In this document: positions 31,679-41,732 of the stretch, in pieces
Position numbering within the stretch: the first letter of the stretch is position 1
Layout of the letters: each line of letters starts with the position of its first letter
Assembly (NCBI RefSeq): GCF_000420485.1
Contig: NZ_ATVA01000017.1
Location: forward strand, 186,001 to 250,000
Source: Paucidesulfovibrio longus DSM 6739
GTDB lineage: Bacteria; Desulfobacterota; Desulfovibrionia; Desulfovibrionales; Desulfovibrionaceae
DNA length: 64,000 bases
Direction: 5' to 3'
Made by a program: the position numbers and the translations under genes
The notes under the pieces: model-generated
Seen by the model: the letters and a program-made list of their open reading frames with translations, nothing else
Told to the model about the DNA's origin: nothing
Databases searched by the model: none

Positions 31679-32095
31679 TCAAGCGAGCGAAGACCGGATT
31701 TTTTCCGCAAATGCGTTCATCTCGTCCTGGCTCTCGTAGGACTTCTGGCCCCAGTGGTTCAATCCGTCGTCCAAGAAACGGGGAATCAGGTGGAAATGCG
31801 CGTGCATGACCAGCTGCCCCGCAGCCTCGTAATTGTTCATGCCCAGGTTGAGCCCGTCCGCTTTCGTCGCGGCCATGACCGCCGCGCCAACGCGCTTCAG
31901 GTCCGCCAGCAGCACTCCCGCGATCTCGTCCGGCAGGTCGAAGAAGTTTTCGTGGTGCCGCTTGGGAATCAGCAGGGCGTGCCCCTTGTTCACCGGGGCG
32001 ATATCCAGAAAGGCGAGGATTTCCTCGCTTTCGTAGATCTTGGCGCAAGGGATTTCCCCAGCCGCGATCCTGCAAAAAATGCAATCCGAATTCAT
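31679..32095 (-). CDS. HIT-family nucleotide hydrolase
   Basis: A 138-residue cytosolic protein of the histidine-triad (Hint-like) group, which hydrolyses nucleoside phosphoramidates or dinucleotides. The opening DCIFCRIAAGEIPCAKIYE with its zinc-type cysteines and the triad HAHFH in VMHAHFHLIPRF (about residues 98-109) are diagnostic. ATG 32095 was taken because longer in-frame versions begin in the promoter region. It leads a two-gene transcript with the HU-family gene. Confidence 0.93.
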   Translation of the reverse strand: MNSDCIFCRIAAGEIPCAKIYESEEILAFLDIAPVNKGHALLIPKRHHENFFDLPDEIAGVLLADLKRVGAAVMAATKADGLNLGMNNYEAAGQLVMHAHFHLIPRFLDDGLNHWGQKSYESQDEMNAFAEKIRSSLA

Positions 32096-32194
32096 TTCCG
32101 TTCCGATTTCTGTTTGCGCCCGCAAAGCAGGCGAGTGCCCGCCCACGCTCTTTTCCCGGCTTCTCGAACCGAGAAAAAGACGCGAGTTATGAGG

Positions 32195-32223
32195 AAGATA
32201 GCCCACAGCGACGCTTTAATCAA
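32195..32223 (-). promoter_or_regulatory. Promoter of HIT-HU transcript
   Basis: On the minus strand TTGATT (32218-32223), a 17-base spacer and TATCTT (32195-32200; four of six -10 bases). The leader would be about 90 bases. Confidence 0.55.
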
Positions 32224-32328
32224 GGCATTTCCTTGAAGAAAGCTGTTGCTCTTGCGTTATTTTTCAACGCAACGGCAACTGTGCTAGGCTTTTATAAGAA
32301 TATTAGAAGGTTGGCAAGAGCCAGATGA

Positions 32329-34188
32329 TCATCCCGCCGGGATGTATTCGGAAACCAGCTTGCGCAGCAGGGAGCGGATGCGCTCGGCGTCGTGGGAGCG
32401 GGCCGCCAGGCGCAGTTCCTCGATGGTCTCGTCCAGCAGCATGCAGTCGCAGGGCTGGGATTCCGCCGTGCCGCGCAGCACGCGTATCTTCTCGTGTTCC
32501 GTGCGGACCACGTCCTCGCCCTCGGTGATCAGTTCCTCGTAGAGCTTCTCGCCCTCGCGCAGGCCCGTGAACACGATCTCGATGTCCCGGCCCGGGGTCT
32601 TGCCGGAAAGCCGGATCAGGTCCGCGGCCATGTCCGCGATGCGCACCGGCTCGCCCATGTCCAGGATGAAGATCTCCCCGCCCCGGCGGCCCATGGTTCC
32701 GGCCTGGAGGATCAGCTGGGCGGCCTCGGAAATGCTCATGAAATAGCGCGTGACTTCGGGATCGGTCACGGTCACGGGACCGCCCTTTTCGATCTGCTGG
32801 CGGAAGAGGGGCATCACCGAACCGCTGGAGCCGATGACGTTGCCGAAGCGCACGGCCATGAACAGGGTCTTGGTGTCCTGGTGGCGCTTCATGAGCAGCT
32901 CGGTGACGCGCTTGCTCGCGCCCATGACGTTGGTGGGCCGCACGGCCTTGTCCGTGGACACGGTCACGAAGCGGCGCACCTCGTGGTGCACGGCCACGCG
33001 CATCAGCCCGCGCGTGCCCACGATGTTGTTTTCCACGGCCTGCCAGGGGTTCTGCTCCAGCATGGGCACGTGCTTGTAGGCGGCGGCGTGGAAGACGACT
33101 TCGGGGCGATGCTCCGCGAAAACGCGCTCCAACAGTCCGTCGTCGTTCAGGTTTCCGAGCACGGCCGCATAGTCGTGAAAACCGAACTCCCAGTGCAGCT
33201 GCATCTGGATCTGATAGAGATTGAATTCCGAGGCGTCGAAGAGAACCAGCTTTGCGGGATTGTAGCGGATGATCTGGCGGCAAAGCTCCGAGCCGATGCT
33301 CCCGCCGCAGCCCGTGACCAGGACGCAGCGGCCGCCGAGCAGGCCCTGGATGCCCTCGTTGTCGATGACCACTTCGGTCCGGCCCAGAAGGTCGTGATAA
33401 TCCACGTCGCGCAGCTGCTTGATGCCCACGCGGCCGCCCATGATCTCGCCCATGGCCGGAAGAATGCGGTGCTTCAGGCCCGTGGCCTTGCAGGCCTCCA
33501 CGATGCGGCGCATCTGGCCGGACGAGGCCTGGGAAACGGCGATGAAGATCTCCTCGACCTTGTAGCGCTCCACCAGCTCGCCCATCTCTTCCACGCGGCC
33601 CAGAACGGCCTTGCCGTGCAGGGTCCGGCCCCGCTTGGCGGAATCGTCGTCCACAAAGCCCACCAGCTGGTAGCCGAGCCCGGCGTTGCCGGAAAGCTCC
33701 CGCGAGACCAGCTCGCCCGCGCGCCCCGCGCCGACCACGAGCACGTTGCGCCGCTCGCGCCAAAAGCGCAGGCCGCCCGAGGAAATCACGGCGAAGCCCA
33801 TGCGGATGGCCAGACGCAGCCCCCCGGCCAGAACCAGGGCGAAGAGCCAGTCCAGGGCGAACACGCTGCGCGGAAAGCCCGTGAACCGATGCACGTAGGC
33901 CACGGCCGCGACCACGGCCAGGGACTGGACCACGGAGACGTGGAACAGCCGCACCGCGTCGCCCAGGCTCGTGTAGCGCCACATGCCGCGATACATGCCG
34001 AAAACGAAGTAGAACGGCAGCTTGATGGCCAGGACCAGGGGCAGCACGCCCCAGAACTGCGTCAGATAGTGCGGGGGAATCTCGAAATCGAAGCGGACCA
34101 GATAGGCGCCCAGCAGAGCCACGGAAAACAGCAGCGCGTCCGCCGCGATCATGGCGTAGAGCTTGGGATTTCGCCAATTGAAATACAT
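32329..34188 (-). CDS. pglF: UDP-GlcNAc 4,6-dehydratase, PglF/WbpM type
   Basis: A 619-residue membrane enzyme. Four membrane helices (about residues 10-125), a CoA-binding-like Rossmann domain (about 130-260, VLVVGAGRAGELVSRE), then the NAD-dependent dehydratase domain starting at VLVTGCGGSIGSELCRQI (about 287). The active-site stretch is TDKAVRPTNVMGASKR, with Met in place of the usual Tyr, as in PglF. It makes the 4-keto-6-deoxy sugar, first step of bacillosamine synthesis. ATG 34188 has GAGG upstream and starts one base past the PglE stop. Cytosol-facing inner membrane. Confidence 0.93.
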   Translation of the reverse strand: MYFNWRNPKLYAMIAADALLFSVALLGAYLVRFDFEIPPHYLTQFWGVLPLVLAIKLPFYFVFGMYRGMWRYTSLGDAVRLFHVSVVQSLAVVAAVAYVHRFTGFPRSVFALDWLFALVLAGGLRLAIRMGFAVISSGGLRFWRERRNVLVVGAGRAGELVSRELSGNAGLGYQLVGFVDDDSAKRGRTLHGKAVLGRVEEMGELVERYKVEEIFIAVSQASSGQMRRIVEACKATGLKHRILPAMGEIMGGRVGIKQLRDVDYHDLLGRTEVVIDNEGIQGLLGGRCVLVTGCGGSIGSELCRQIIRYNPAKLVLFDASEFNLYQIQMQLHWEFGFHDYAAVLGNLNDDGLLERVFAEHRPEVVFHAAAYKHVPMLEQNPWQAVENNIVGTRGLMRVAVHHEVRRFVTVSTDKAVRPTNVMGASKRVTELLMKRHQDTKTLFMAVRFGNVIGSSGSVMPLFRQQIEKGGPVTVTDPEVTRYFMSISEAAQLILQAGTMGRRGGEIFILDMGEPVRIADMAADLIRLSGKTPGRDIEIVFTGLREGEKLYEELITEGEDVVRTEHEKIRVLRGTAESQPCDCMLLDETIEELRLAARSHDAERIRSLLRKLVSEYIPAG

Positions 34189-34189
34189 G

Positions 34190-35326
<1,137 letters not shown>

Positions 35327-35328
35327 GC

Positions 35329-35952
35329 TCAGGAAATCTTCCGGGCGGGAACCCCGACCCAGGTTTCGTTCGCGGGCACGTCGCGGGTGACCACCGCGCC
35401 CGCGCCCACCACGCACCAGTCGCCCAGGCTCAGCCGGGGCACGATGCTCGCGCCCAGCCCCACCAGAGCGCCCTCGCCCACGTGCACCTCGCCGCCCAGG
35501 TTCACGCCGGGAGCCACGTGACTGAACTCGCCGATGGCGTTGTGGTGGTCCACGGTGGCCCCGGTGTTGACGATGGCCCCGCGCCCCACGGTGGTGCCGG
35601 GGTTGACCACGGCTCCGGCGCAGACCATGGCCCCGGCCTTGATGGACACGTCCGGCGCGAGCACGGCCGAAGGATGGATGGCCGTGATCAGCTGCTCGTC
35701 CTTGAGGCGCTCGGTCATCTCCAGGCGCGTGCGGTTGTCGCCGATGGCCACGATGACGGCCTCGTGGCCGATGTCGTCGAGCTTGTCCACGTTGCCGAGC
35801 ACCTTGAGCCCGAGAAATTCCTTGCCTGCGAGCGAGGAGTCGTCGTCCAGGAAACCCATCAGCTCCAGGTCGCGCCCCTTGGCCCACATATGGAAAAGGA
35901 TGTCGGCCACGACCTGGCCGTGCCCTCCCGCTCCGATGATGACGACTTTCAT
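35329..35952 (-). CDS. pglD: Sugar N-acetyltransferase, PglD/NeuD type
   Basis: A 207-residue enzyme expected to acetylate the 4-amino sugar to UDP-di-N-acetylbacillosamine. The N-terminal small Rossmann half (KVVIIGAGGHGQVVADILF) binds the UDP sugar; the C-terminal half is a left-handed beta helix of hexapeptide repeats (from about residue 95). The conserved catalytic region NTGATVDHHNAIGEFSHV is present at about 128-145. It lies between the second DegT gene and pglE with 2- and 16-base gaps, so all are one transcript. Confidence 0.92.
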   Translation of the reverse strand: MKVVIIGAGGHGQVVADILFHMWAKGRDLELMGFLDDDSSLAGKEFLGLKVLGNVDKLDDIGHEAVIVAIGDNRTRLEMTERLKDEQLITAIHPSAVLAPDVSIKAGAMVCAGAVVNPGTTVGRGAIVNTGATVDHHNAIGEFSHVAPGVNLGGEVHVGEGALVGLGASIVPRLSLGDWCVVGAGAVVTRDVPANETWVGVPARKIS

Positions 35953-35968
35953 TGCCGGTCCCCTTTGG

Positions 35969-37132
35969 TCAATGTTTCAGGGCGATTCGCACCGCCTCGA
36001 TAACGTCCTGAACGTCCGTGTCCGTCAGCTTGGCCGAAAGCGGCAGGCTCACGGTCTGCCGCCCGATGCGGGTGCCGTGGGGCGTGTCCTTTGGCCGCCA
36101 GCCGAAGCGTTCCTGGTAGTAGGGCTGCTCCGGCAGGCCCAGGTAGTGCACGCCCACGCCGATGTTCTCGGCGGTCATGCGCTGGAGGAAGCGGTCGCGG
36201 CTCACGCCCGCGCGCGCCTCGTCCACGAGCAGCGTGTAGAGATGCAGCCCGTGCAGGGTTTCCGCCTCGGGCGGGGCCGGGCAGGTCACGGGCAGGTCCG
36301 CGAAGGCCGCGTCGTACATGTCCCAGATTTCCCGCCGCCGCACATAATAATGATCCACCCTGGCCAGCTGGTGAATGCCGATGGCGGCCTGGATGTCCAT
36401 CATGTTGTATTTGAACCCGGCCTCCACGACCTGATAGTGCTTGTAGCCCTCGTCGCCGAAGCGCTTCCAGGCGTCCGCGCTCATGCCGTGCAGGCCCAGG
36501 ATCTTGATCCGGTCCAGGTCTTCCTTGCGCTTCGCCAGGACCATGCCGCCCTCGCCCGTGACCACGTTCTTGGTCACGTAGAAGCTGAAGCAGCCGAAGT
36601 CGCCGAACGTGCCGCAATGCTTTCCCTTGTAGGTCGATTCGATGGCGTGGGCGCAGTCCTCCACGATCTTCAGCCCGTGCTCGTCCGCCAGGGCCAGAAG
36701 CGCGTCCATGTCGCAGGGGCGGCCCGCGAAGTGGACCGGAAGAATCGCCCGCGTGCGCGGCGTGATCTTGGCGCGCACCGCCTCCGGGTCGATGTTCATG
36801 CTCACGGGGTCCACGTCCGCCAGCACGGGAACCGCTCCGGCGTGGATGATGGCGTTGACCGTGGCGCAAAAGGTCAGGGGCGTGGTGATGACCTCGTCTC
36901 CGGGCCGGAGCCGGAGCGCCACGAGGCTGAGGTGCAGGGCGGCGGTGCAGGAGTTGAACGCGGCGGCGTGCTCGGCCTGGGTGTAGGCCGCGAACTCGCG
37001 CTCGAAGCGGGCCACCTTGGGCCCGGTGCCGAGCCAGCCGCTGCGCAGGCTTCCGGCAACCTCCTCGATCTCGGCCTCCTCGATGCGGGGCGAGCCGAAA
37101 ACGAGAAAACGCTCCTTGGGTCGGACAGGCAT
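35969..37132 (-). CDS. Second DegT/DnrJ/EryC1 aminotransferase (ArnB/PseC-like)
   Basis: A 387-residue PLP enzyme distinct from the PglE homologue. Motifs: NSCTAALHLSLVALRL, VEDCAHAIESTYKGKHCG, the PLP lysine in SFYVTKNVVTGEGGM (about residues 183-197) and LGLHGMSADAWKR, which resemble ArnB/PseC group enzymes. Its substrate is a second 4-keto sugar nucleotide, or it replaces or supplements PglE. GGAG precedes the ATG at 37132. It sits between a universal stress protein gene and pglD. The presence of two aminotransferases suggests more than one amino sugar in the product. Confidence 0.88.
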   Translation of the reverse strand: MPVRPKERFLVFGSPRIEEAEIEEVAGSLRSGWLGTGPKVARFEREFAAYTQAEHAAAFNSCTAALHLSLVALRLRPGDEVITTPLTFCATVNAIIHAGAVPVLADVDPVSMNIDPEAVRAKITPRTRAILPVHFAGRPCDMDALLALADEHGLKIVEDCAHAIESTYKGKHCGTFGDFGCFSFYVTKNVVTGEGGMVLAKRKEDLDRIKILGLHGMSADAWKRFGDEGYKHYQVVEAGFKYNMMDIQAAIGIHQLARVDHYYVRRREIWDMYDAAFADLPVTCPAPPEAETLHGLHLYTLLVDEARAGVSRDRFLQRMTAENIGVGVHYLGLPEQPYYQERFGWRPKDTPHGTRIGRQTVSLPLSAKLTDTDVQDVIEAVRIALKH

Positions 37133-37227
37133 AGTATCTCCAGGATGATGTCGCTGCGGGACGTTCCCGCTGGGCCGCGATATACCCCGTTGTTTCAGGC
37201 TCGTCCAGGCGAACGCACGCTTCGCGG

Positions 37228-37650
37228 TCAGCGAATCACGAGCACCGGGCAGGGCGCGAGGTGCAGCACCTTGTGCGTCACGCTGCCGACCATCAGCCCT
37301 TCCAGGTCGCTCTTGCCCTTGGATCCCATGATGATCAGGTCGCAGCCCTCGGCCGTGGCCACGTCGAAGATGACCTCCGCAGAGGGGCCGCCCACGATGC
37401 GCGTCACGTAGTTCGCGCCGGAGAGCGAAAGCGTTTCCTCATAGGGCCGGAGCACTTCCTGGGCCTCGCGGTTCATGCGGTCCATGGCCTCGTCGAAATT
37501 GGGCTTGCCCAGCGTCTGGGGCACGGACTTGTGCGCGTGCAGCAGCACGGCCTCGGCCCCCACCAGCTCGCAGAAGCCCACGGCGTAGTTCACGGCGCGG
37601 TCCGAGCTGGAAGAGCCGTCCACGGGCAAAAGCACTTTCTTGATCTGCAT
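37228..37650 (-). CDS. Universal stress protein (UspA family)
   Basis: A 140-residue nucleotide-binding stress protein. Opening KKVLLPVDGSSSSDRAVNYA and the ATP-binding loop GSKGKSDLEGLMVGSVTHKV (the G-2x-G-9x-G-S/T pattern) are complete, so it likely binds ATP. The start codon lies three bases from the PglC stop and its GGAG ribosome site is inside the pglC 3' end, so it is translated from the glycan operon. Its link to sugar synthesis is unknown. Confidence 0.93.
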   Translation of the reverse strand: MQIKKVLLPVDGSSSSDRAVNYAVGFCELVGAEAVLLHAHKSVPQTLGKPNFDEAMDRMNREAQEVLRPYEETLSLSGANYVTRIVGGPSAEVIFDVATAEGCDLIIMGSKGKSDLEGLMVGSVTHKVLHLAPCPVLVIR

Positions 37651-37653
37651 ATC

Positions 37654-38271
37654 TCAATCTCCGTTGGTTGCTTCGGGTCGTTTTGAACCCATGAATTCCG
37701 CCATGGTCGCGTGGCCGGGCTGGCAGACGCCCTCCCGCCGCGCAACGCTCGCCACGGTCATCAACAGTATCCTCAGGTCCAGGAGCAGGCTGCGGTTGTC
37801 CACGTACCAGACATCCAGCGCGAAGCGCTCCTCCCAGGAGAGCGCGTTGCGGCCCCGGACCTGCGCCCAGCCCGTGATGCCGGGCCGGACCTCCATGCGC
37901 CGCGCCTGCTGCGGCGTGTAGCGCTCCAAGTATTGCATAAGAAGGGGCCGGGGGCCAACCAGACTCATGTCCCCCCTGAGCACGTTATACAACTCCGGCA
38001 GCTCGTCCAGCGAGGTGGAGCGCAGAAAACGCCCCAGCGGCGTGAGCCGCTCGCAGTCCGGCAGAGGGGTTCCGTCCGGGCCGGCGGCCTCGCGCATGGT
38101 CCGGAACTTGTACATCGTGAACGGCCTGCCTCCCAGGCCGGGCCGCACCTGCCGGAAGAGCACGCCCCGCCCCAGCTTCAGCCGCACGGCCAGGGCCACG
38201 CCGAGCATCACGGGCCAGAGCAGGGCCAGGCCCGCCAGGGCCACGCCCAGGTCCATCAGTCGCTTCAGCAA
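37654..38271 (-). CDS. pglC: Undecaprenyl-phosphate phosphosugar transferase, PglC type
   Basis: A 205-residue monotopic phosphoglycosyl transferase that should move phospho-diNAcBac onto the lipid carrier at the inner membrane, starting glycan assembly. Seen are the N-terminal reentrant helix (MDLGVALAGLALLWPVML), the catalytic Asp-Glu region RSTSLDELPELYNVL (about residues 89-103), LVGPRPLLMQYLERYT, and RPGITGWAQVRGRNAL. The gene overlaps the glycosyltransferase gene by seven bases. The short form without extra membrane domains is as in Campylobacter PglC. Confidence 0.93.
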   Translation of the reverse strand: MLKRLMDLGVALAGLALLWPVMLGVALAVRLKLGRGVLFRQVRPGLGGRPFTMYKFRTMREAAGPDGTPLPDCERLTPLGRFLRSTSLDELPELYNVLRGDMSLVGPRPLLMQYLERYTPQQARRMEVRPGITGWAQVRGRNALSWEERFALDVWYVDNRSLLLDLRILLMTVASVARREGVCQPGHATMAEFMGSKRPEATNGD

Positions 38272-39389
38272 AGGCCCATGCCCTCCAGCAAAATTTCGTT
38301 GATCCTGCGCACGTCGAAACGCTCCTCGGCCAGGGTCCGCGCTGCCGCGCCCATGCGCGCGGACAGATCAGGCTCCAAAATGAACCGTTTCAGCGCGCCT
38401 GACAAGGCGGAAACGTCCCGGACAGGCACGAGCAGACCGCTTTGGCCGTGGATGACCGCGTCCCGGCAGCCCGGATGATCCGTCGTGACCACTGCCCGGC
38501 CCATGGACGCCGCCTCCTGGAGCGAACGCGGCAGCCCCTCGCCGTAATACGACGGCAGCACCACCACGGAAGCCTCGGCCAGGTGCGGACGCACGTCCGC
38601 GACCTCGCCCGGATATTCCAGCACGCCCTCGGCGACCCAGGAACGCACCTCGGCCTCGCCCACCGCGCCCGGCCCGCGCTCCAGCCCGCCCAGCAGCCGA
38701 AAACGCGCCTGCGGAAACTCCCGGCGCACCGCGCGCGCGGCAGCGGCGAACTCCGCCACGCCCTTGTCCCGCAGGAGCCGGGCCATGCACAGAAACAGGG
38801 GCGGGCCGTCGGGAAGCGCCGTGCTGGGAAAACGATCCAAATCCACGCCCGTGCCAAAGGTCACGGCGCTCGGCGTGTCCGGCGAGAGCATTCCGTTCTC
38901 GCGGAAATACCGCTCGTCGTCCCTGTTCTGGAAAAATACACGCTCGTTGAAGTGCAGCGCGCCGCGATACAGGCCCCGGACCACGGCGGAAAGCACCCAG
39001 GCCGCCGCGCCCACGCCCTCGAAGGCCCGGCCAAGCCCCGTGACCATGGAATAGATGCGCCGGACACCGGCCCGCTGCGCCGCGAACGAGCCGAAAATCA
39101 CGGGCTTGATCGTATAGGAAAGCACGAGGTCGGCGCGCTCCTCCACCAGGGCCGCGCGCAGGTCCAACACGGCGCGCAGGTCCGCATACGGGTTCAGCCC
39201 CCGGCGGGAAAGGCGCACCGCGCGAAAGCCCACGCCCCAGGACGCCAGCGCCTCGTCCACGCCCTCAGCCTCGGCCCCGCCCGGAGCGAGCGCGCAGACC
39301 TCATGCCCCTGGGCGCGCATGGCCCGCAGCAGCGGGCCGCGAAAATTCACCAGGGAAGGGGCGTATCCAGCGATTATGCAAATTTTCAT
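38265..39389 (-). CDS. Glycosyltransferase family 4 (PglA-like candidate)
   Basis: A 374-residue GT-B transferase. N-terminal ICIIAGYAPSLVNFRGPLLR and RDLLSYTIKPVIFGSF-like segment LVLSYTIKPVIFGSFAAQR fit the GT4 group that includes PglA, which adds the second sugar onto lipid-linked bacillosamine. The donor-binding C-terminal half has LFLCMARLLRDKGVAEFAAA and SYYGEGLPRSLQEAASMGRA (the E-x7-E type region). Which sugar it adds is unknown. It is followed by pglC with overlapping ends. A composite repeat separates its start from the asnB stop. Confidence 0.88.
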   Translation of the reverse strand: MKICIIAGYAPSLVNFRGPLLRAMRAQGHEVCALAPGGAEAEGVDEALASWGVGFRAVRLSRRGLNPYADLRAVLDLRAALVEERADLVLSYTIKPVIFGSFAAQRAGVRRIYSMVTGLGRAFEGVGAAAWVLSAVVRGLYRGALHFNERVFFQNRDDERYFRENGMLSPDTPSAVTFGTGVDLDRFPSTALPDGPPLFLCMARLLRDKGVAEFAAAARAVRREFPQARFRLLGGLERGPGAVGEAEVRSWVAEGVLEYPGEVADVRPHLAEASVVVLPSYYGEGLPRSLQEAASMGRAVVTTDHPGCRDAVIHGQSGLLVPVRDVSALSGALKRFILEPDLSARMGAAARTLAEERFDVRRINEILLEGMGLC

Positions 39390-39408
39390 GTTGGTCTGGA
39401 AAAGCCTT

Positions 39409-39673
39409 CCGGGGGGAACCCTTTCTTGCAGAAAGGGTTCCCCCCGGACCCCCTTCCCAAAGACCGTTCACAGGCTGAACGCCTTCGGCGTCCAGCGGCG
39501 TCTTGCAAGCCTCCTCCTTCGAAACGGGCTGCGCCCGTTTCGAAGCGCGCTCCGTTGCGCACCGCAGGCTTGCCCGCATTCACGACAAACCTCGAAGCTC
39601 CGGCCCCGACCGCGCGCAGCGCGGGCGGCGAATGGGGGTCCAGGGGGCCGCGGGCCCCTTGGCCGCCGGAGGC
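39409..39673 (+). repeat. Composite intergenic hairpin repeat, copy 2
   Basis: The most complete copy. Hairpin A (39409-39447) is a perfect 17-bp stem starting CCGGGGGGAACCC with loop TTGCA; then CCCAAAGACCGTTCA; hairpin B (39474-39496, loop TTC); palindrome C (39517-39545), a perfect 13-bp stem with arms starting CTTCGAAACGGGC and loop TGC; and module D (39634-39673) ending TTGGCCGCCGGAGGC. It fills the 291 bases between the GT4 start and the asnB stop; nothing else is seen there. Confidence 0.75.
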
Positions 39674-39680
39674 TTGTCTT

Positions 39681-41606
39681 TTATATCCAGCGCTCCAGCC
39701 AGGCCTGAAGCATGAGCACGTTCCAAAGCTTGTATTCGTTGTCGGCCCTGCCCGCGAGGTGGTCCTTCCAGGCCTTGCGGATGGGCGCGGGCCGCAGCAG
39801 CCCCTGTTCTTCCAGGCGCTTCTCGGCGAGCAGCTCCTCGGCCCAGGGGCGCAGCGCCGTGCGCAGCCATGGGCCCAGGGGAATGCCGAATCCGGTCTTG
39901 GGCCGCTCGAACAGCCCGCGCGGCACGTGCCGCTCCAGCACGCGGCGCAGGAGCAGCTTGCCGCGTCCCGGCTCGGCCTGCATTTCCGGCGGCAGGGTCG
40001 CGGCGAACTCCACGACCTTGTGGTCGAGATAGGGCGCGCGCGTCTCCAGGGAAACGCTCATGGCGGCCCGGTCCACCTTCACGAGGATGTCGTCGGGCAG
40101 GTAGGTCGCGGCGTCCATGTACTGCATCCAGCGGGCGAAGCCGAGATTCTCCGGCCATTCGCCGGGCCGCTGCCAGAGCTGGAGCGGTTCGGTCCCGCGC
40201 ACGAGCAGGGAGGCCGGGTCCGGCCAGATCGAGGCCAGCAGGGCGTACATTTCCTCGCGCGTCCCGGCGGGCATGGCCTGGGCGAGCTTGTGCAGCTTCT
40301 GGCCGGGCGTGCGCTGGCGGTATTTTTCCGGCAGGACCGCGCCGAGCAGGCCGAAGGCGGTGTCCAGGCTGCGCGGGGAGGCCGCGCGCAGGGCCGCGGC
40401 AAAGGCCCGCCGCAGGGGCGCGGGCACCCGCGAGATGCGGTTCCAGAGTTCCGGAGCCCAGAAATGTCGATTGTAGCCCGCGAAGAATTCATCCCCTCCG
40501 TCCCCGGACAGGCAGACCGCGACGTGCTCGCGGGTCAGGCCGCAGACGAGGCGCGTGGGCAGCTGCGAGGCGTCCGCAAAGGGCTCGTCGTAGATTTCCG
40601 GCAGCAGCCCCACCAGCTCCAGGGCGTCCTCCGGCCGCGCGACCAGCTCGGTGTGTTCCGTGCCGAGGTGCGCGGCCACGGCGCGGGCGTGGGCGGCCTC
40701 GTCGTAGGCCGGGTCCGCGGAGCCGATGGTGAAGGTGCGCACCCGGCCCGGATTTTCGGCCTGCATCAGGGCCACGATCAGGGAGGAATCGATGCCGCCG
40801 GAAAGCAGCGCGCCCAGGGGCACGTCCGCGAGCATCTGGCCGCGCACGGCCTCGCGCAGCAGGGCTTCCAGCCTGTCGGCGGCGTCGCAGGGGCTGCCGT
40901 CGAAGGGTTCGGCGGCTTCGAGCGTTTCGCGCAGCGACCAGTAAGGTTCCGGCTCGTGCATGCCGTCCATGTCCACCCGGAGCATGTGTCCGGGCTGGAG
41001 CTTCTTCGCGTCGCGGTAGATGGTGCGCGGGCCGGGCACGTAGGAATGGCGCAGGTAGCCCGCCAGGGCCTCGCGGTCGATCTCCGGGTCGAATTCCGGG
41101 TGGGCGCGCAGGGCCTTGAGTTCCGAGGCGAAGAGAAAGGTCTGGCCGATGCGGGCGTAGTAGAGGGGCTTCTCGCCCAGGCGGTCGCGCGCCAGAAGCA
41201 GCGTGCGCAGCCGCGCGTCCCAGAAGGCGAAGGAGAACATGCCCCGCAGGCGTTCCAGGGCCTTTTCGGGCCGCCAGCGCTCCAGCCCGGCCAGGAGCGT
41301 CTCCGTGTCGGAGGTTCCCCGCCAGGAGCGCGGGCCGAGCTGTTCGCGCAGCTCCAGATGGTTGTAGATCTCGCCGTTGAGCACGAGCGTGCAGCGGCCG
41401 TCCTCCGAGGTCATGGGCTGGGCCCCGGCCTCGGACAGGTCGAGGATGCTCAGGCGGCGGTGCCCCAGCGCCAGGCTGCGGTCCAGGTACACGCCGTCCG
41501 CGTCCGGGCCGCGGTGGGCCAGGGTGGCGGTCATGGCGCGCACCGCCCCTTCCAGTTCGGAGGAAGGCAGCGCGGCGAGAGTATGGATTCCTGCGATTCC
41601 GCACAT
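39681..41606 (-). CDS. asnB: Asparagine synthetase, glutamine-hydrolysing
   Basis: A 641-residue amidotransferase. After removal of Met1, Cys2 is the glutaminase nucleophile (MCGIAGIH); the N-terminal Ntn domain continues with LAHRGPDADGVYL and LVLNGEIYNHLELR. The synthetase domain has the PPi loop LSGGIDSSLIVAL (about residues 264-276) and LSGDGGDEFFAGYNRH. The ATG at 41606 was chosen so that Cys is residue 2; an in-frame ATG four codons upstream would block this. Homologues in glycan clusters often amidate sugar acids, so either asparagine synthesis or glycan modification is possible. First gene of the leftward glycan run. Confidence 0.92.
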   Translation of the reverse strand: MCGIAGIHTLAALPSSELEGAVRAMTATLAHRGPDADGVYLDRSLALGHRRLSILDLSEAGAQPMTSEDGRCTLVLNGEIYNHLELREQLGPRSWRGTSDTETLLAGLERWRPEKALERLRGMFSFAFWDARLRTLLLARDRLGEKPLYYARIGQTFLFASELKALRAHPEFDPEIDREALAGYLRHSYVPGPRTIYRDAKKLQPGHMLRVDMDGMHEPEPYWSLRETLEAAEPFDGSPCDAADRLEALLREAVRGQMLADVPLGALLSGGIDSSLIVALMQAENPGRVRTFTIGSADPAYDEAAHARAVAAHLGTEHTELVARPEDALELVGLLPEIYDEPFADASQLPTRLVCGLTREHVAVCLSGDGGDEFFAGYNRHFWAPELWNRISRVPAPLRRAFAAALRAASPRSLDTAFGLLGAVLPEKYRQRTPGQKLHKLAQAMPAGTREEMYALLASIWPDPASLLVRGTEPLQLWQRPGEWPENLGFARWMQYMDAATYLPDDILVKVDRAAMSVSLETRAPYLDHKVVEFAATLPPEMQAEPGRGKLLLRRVLERHVPRGLFERPKTGFGIPLGPWLRTALRPWAEELLAEKRLEEQGLLRPAPIRKAWKDHLAGRADNEYKLWNVLMLQAWLERWI

Positions 41607-41732
41607 ATATACTCTCATTAACAGCCGGACGAAACGCGGGCAAGCCGCAAGGACGCCCGGATCGAATTGCGCCAGGCCCGGCCCCGGCCCTCTCCGGTTG
41701 CGGGGGGTGCGGCTTTGGAGTACAGGAGTGCC

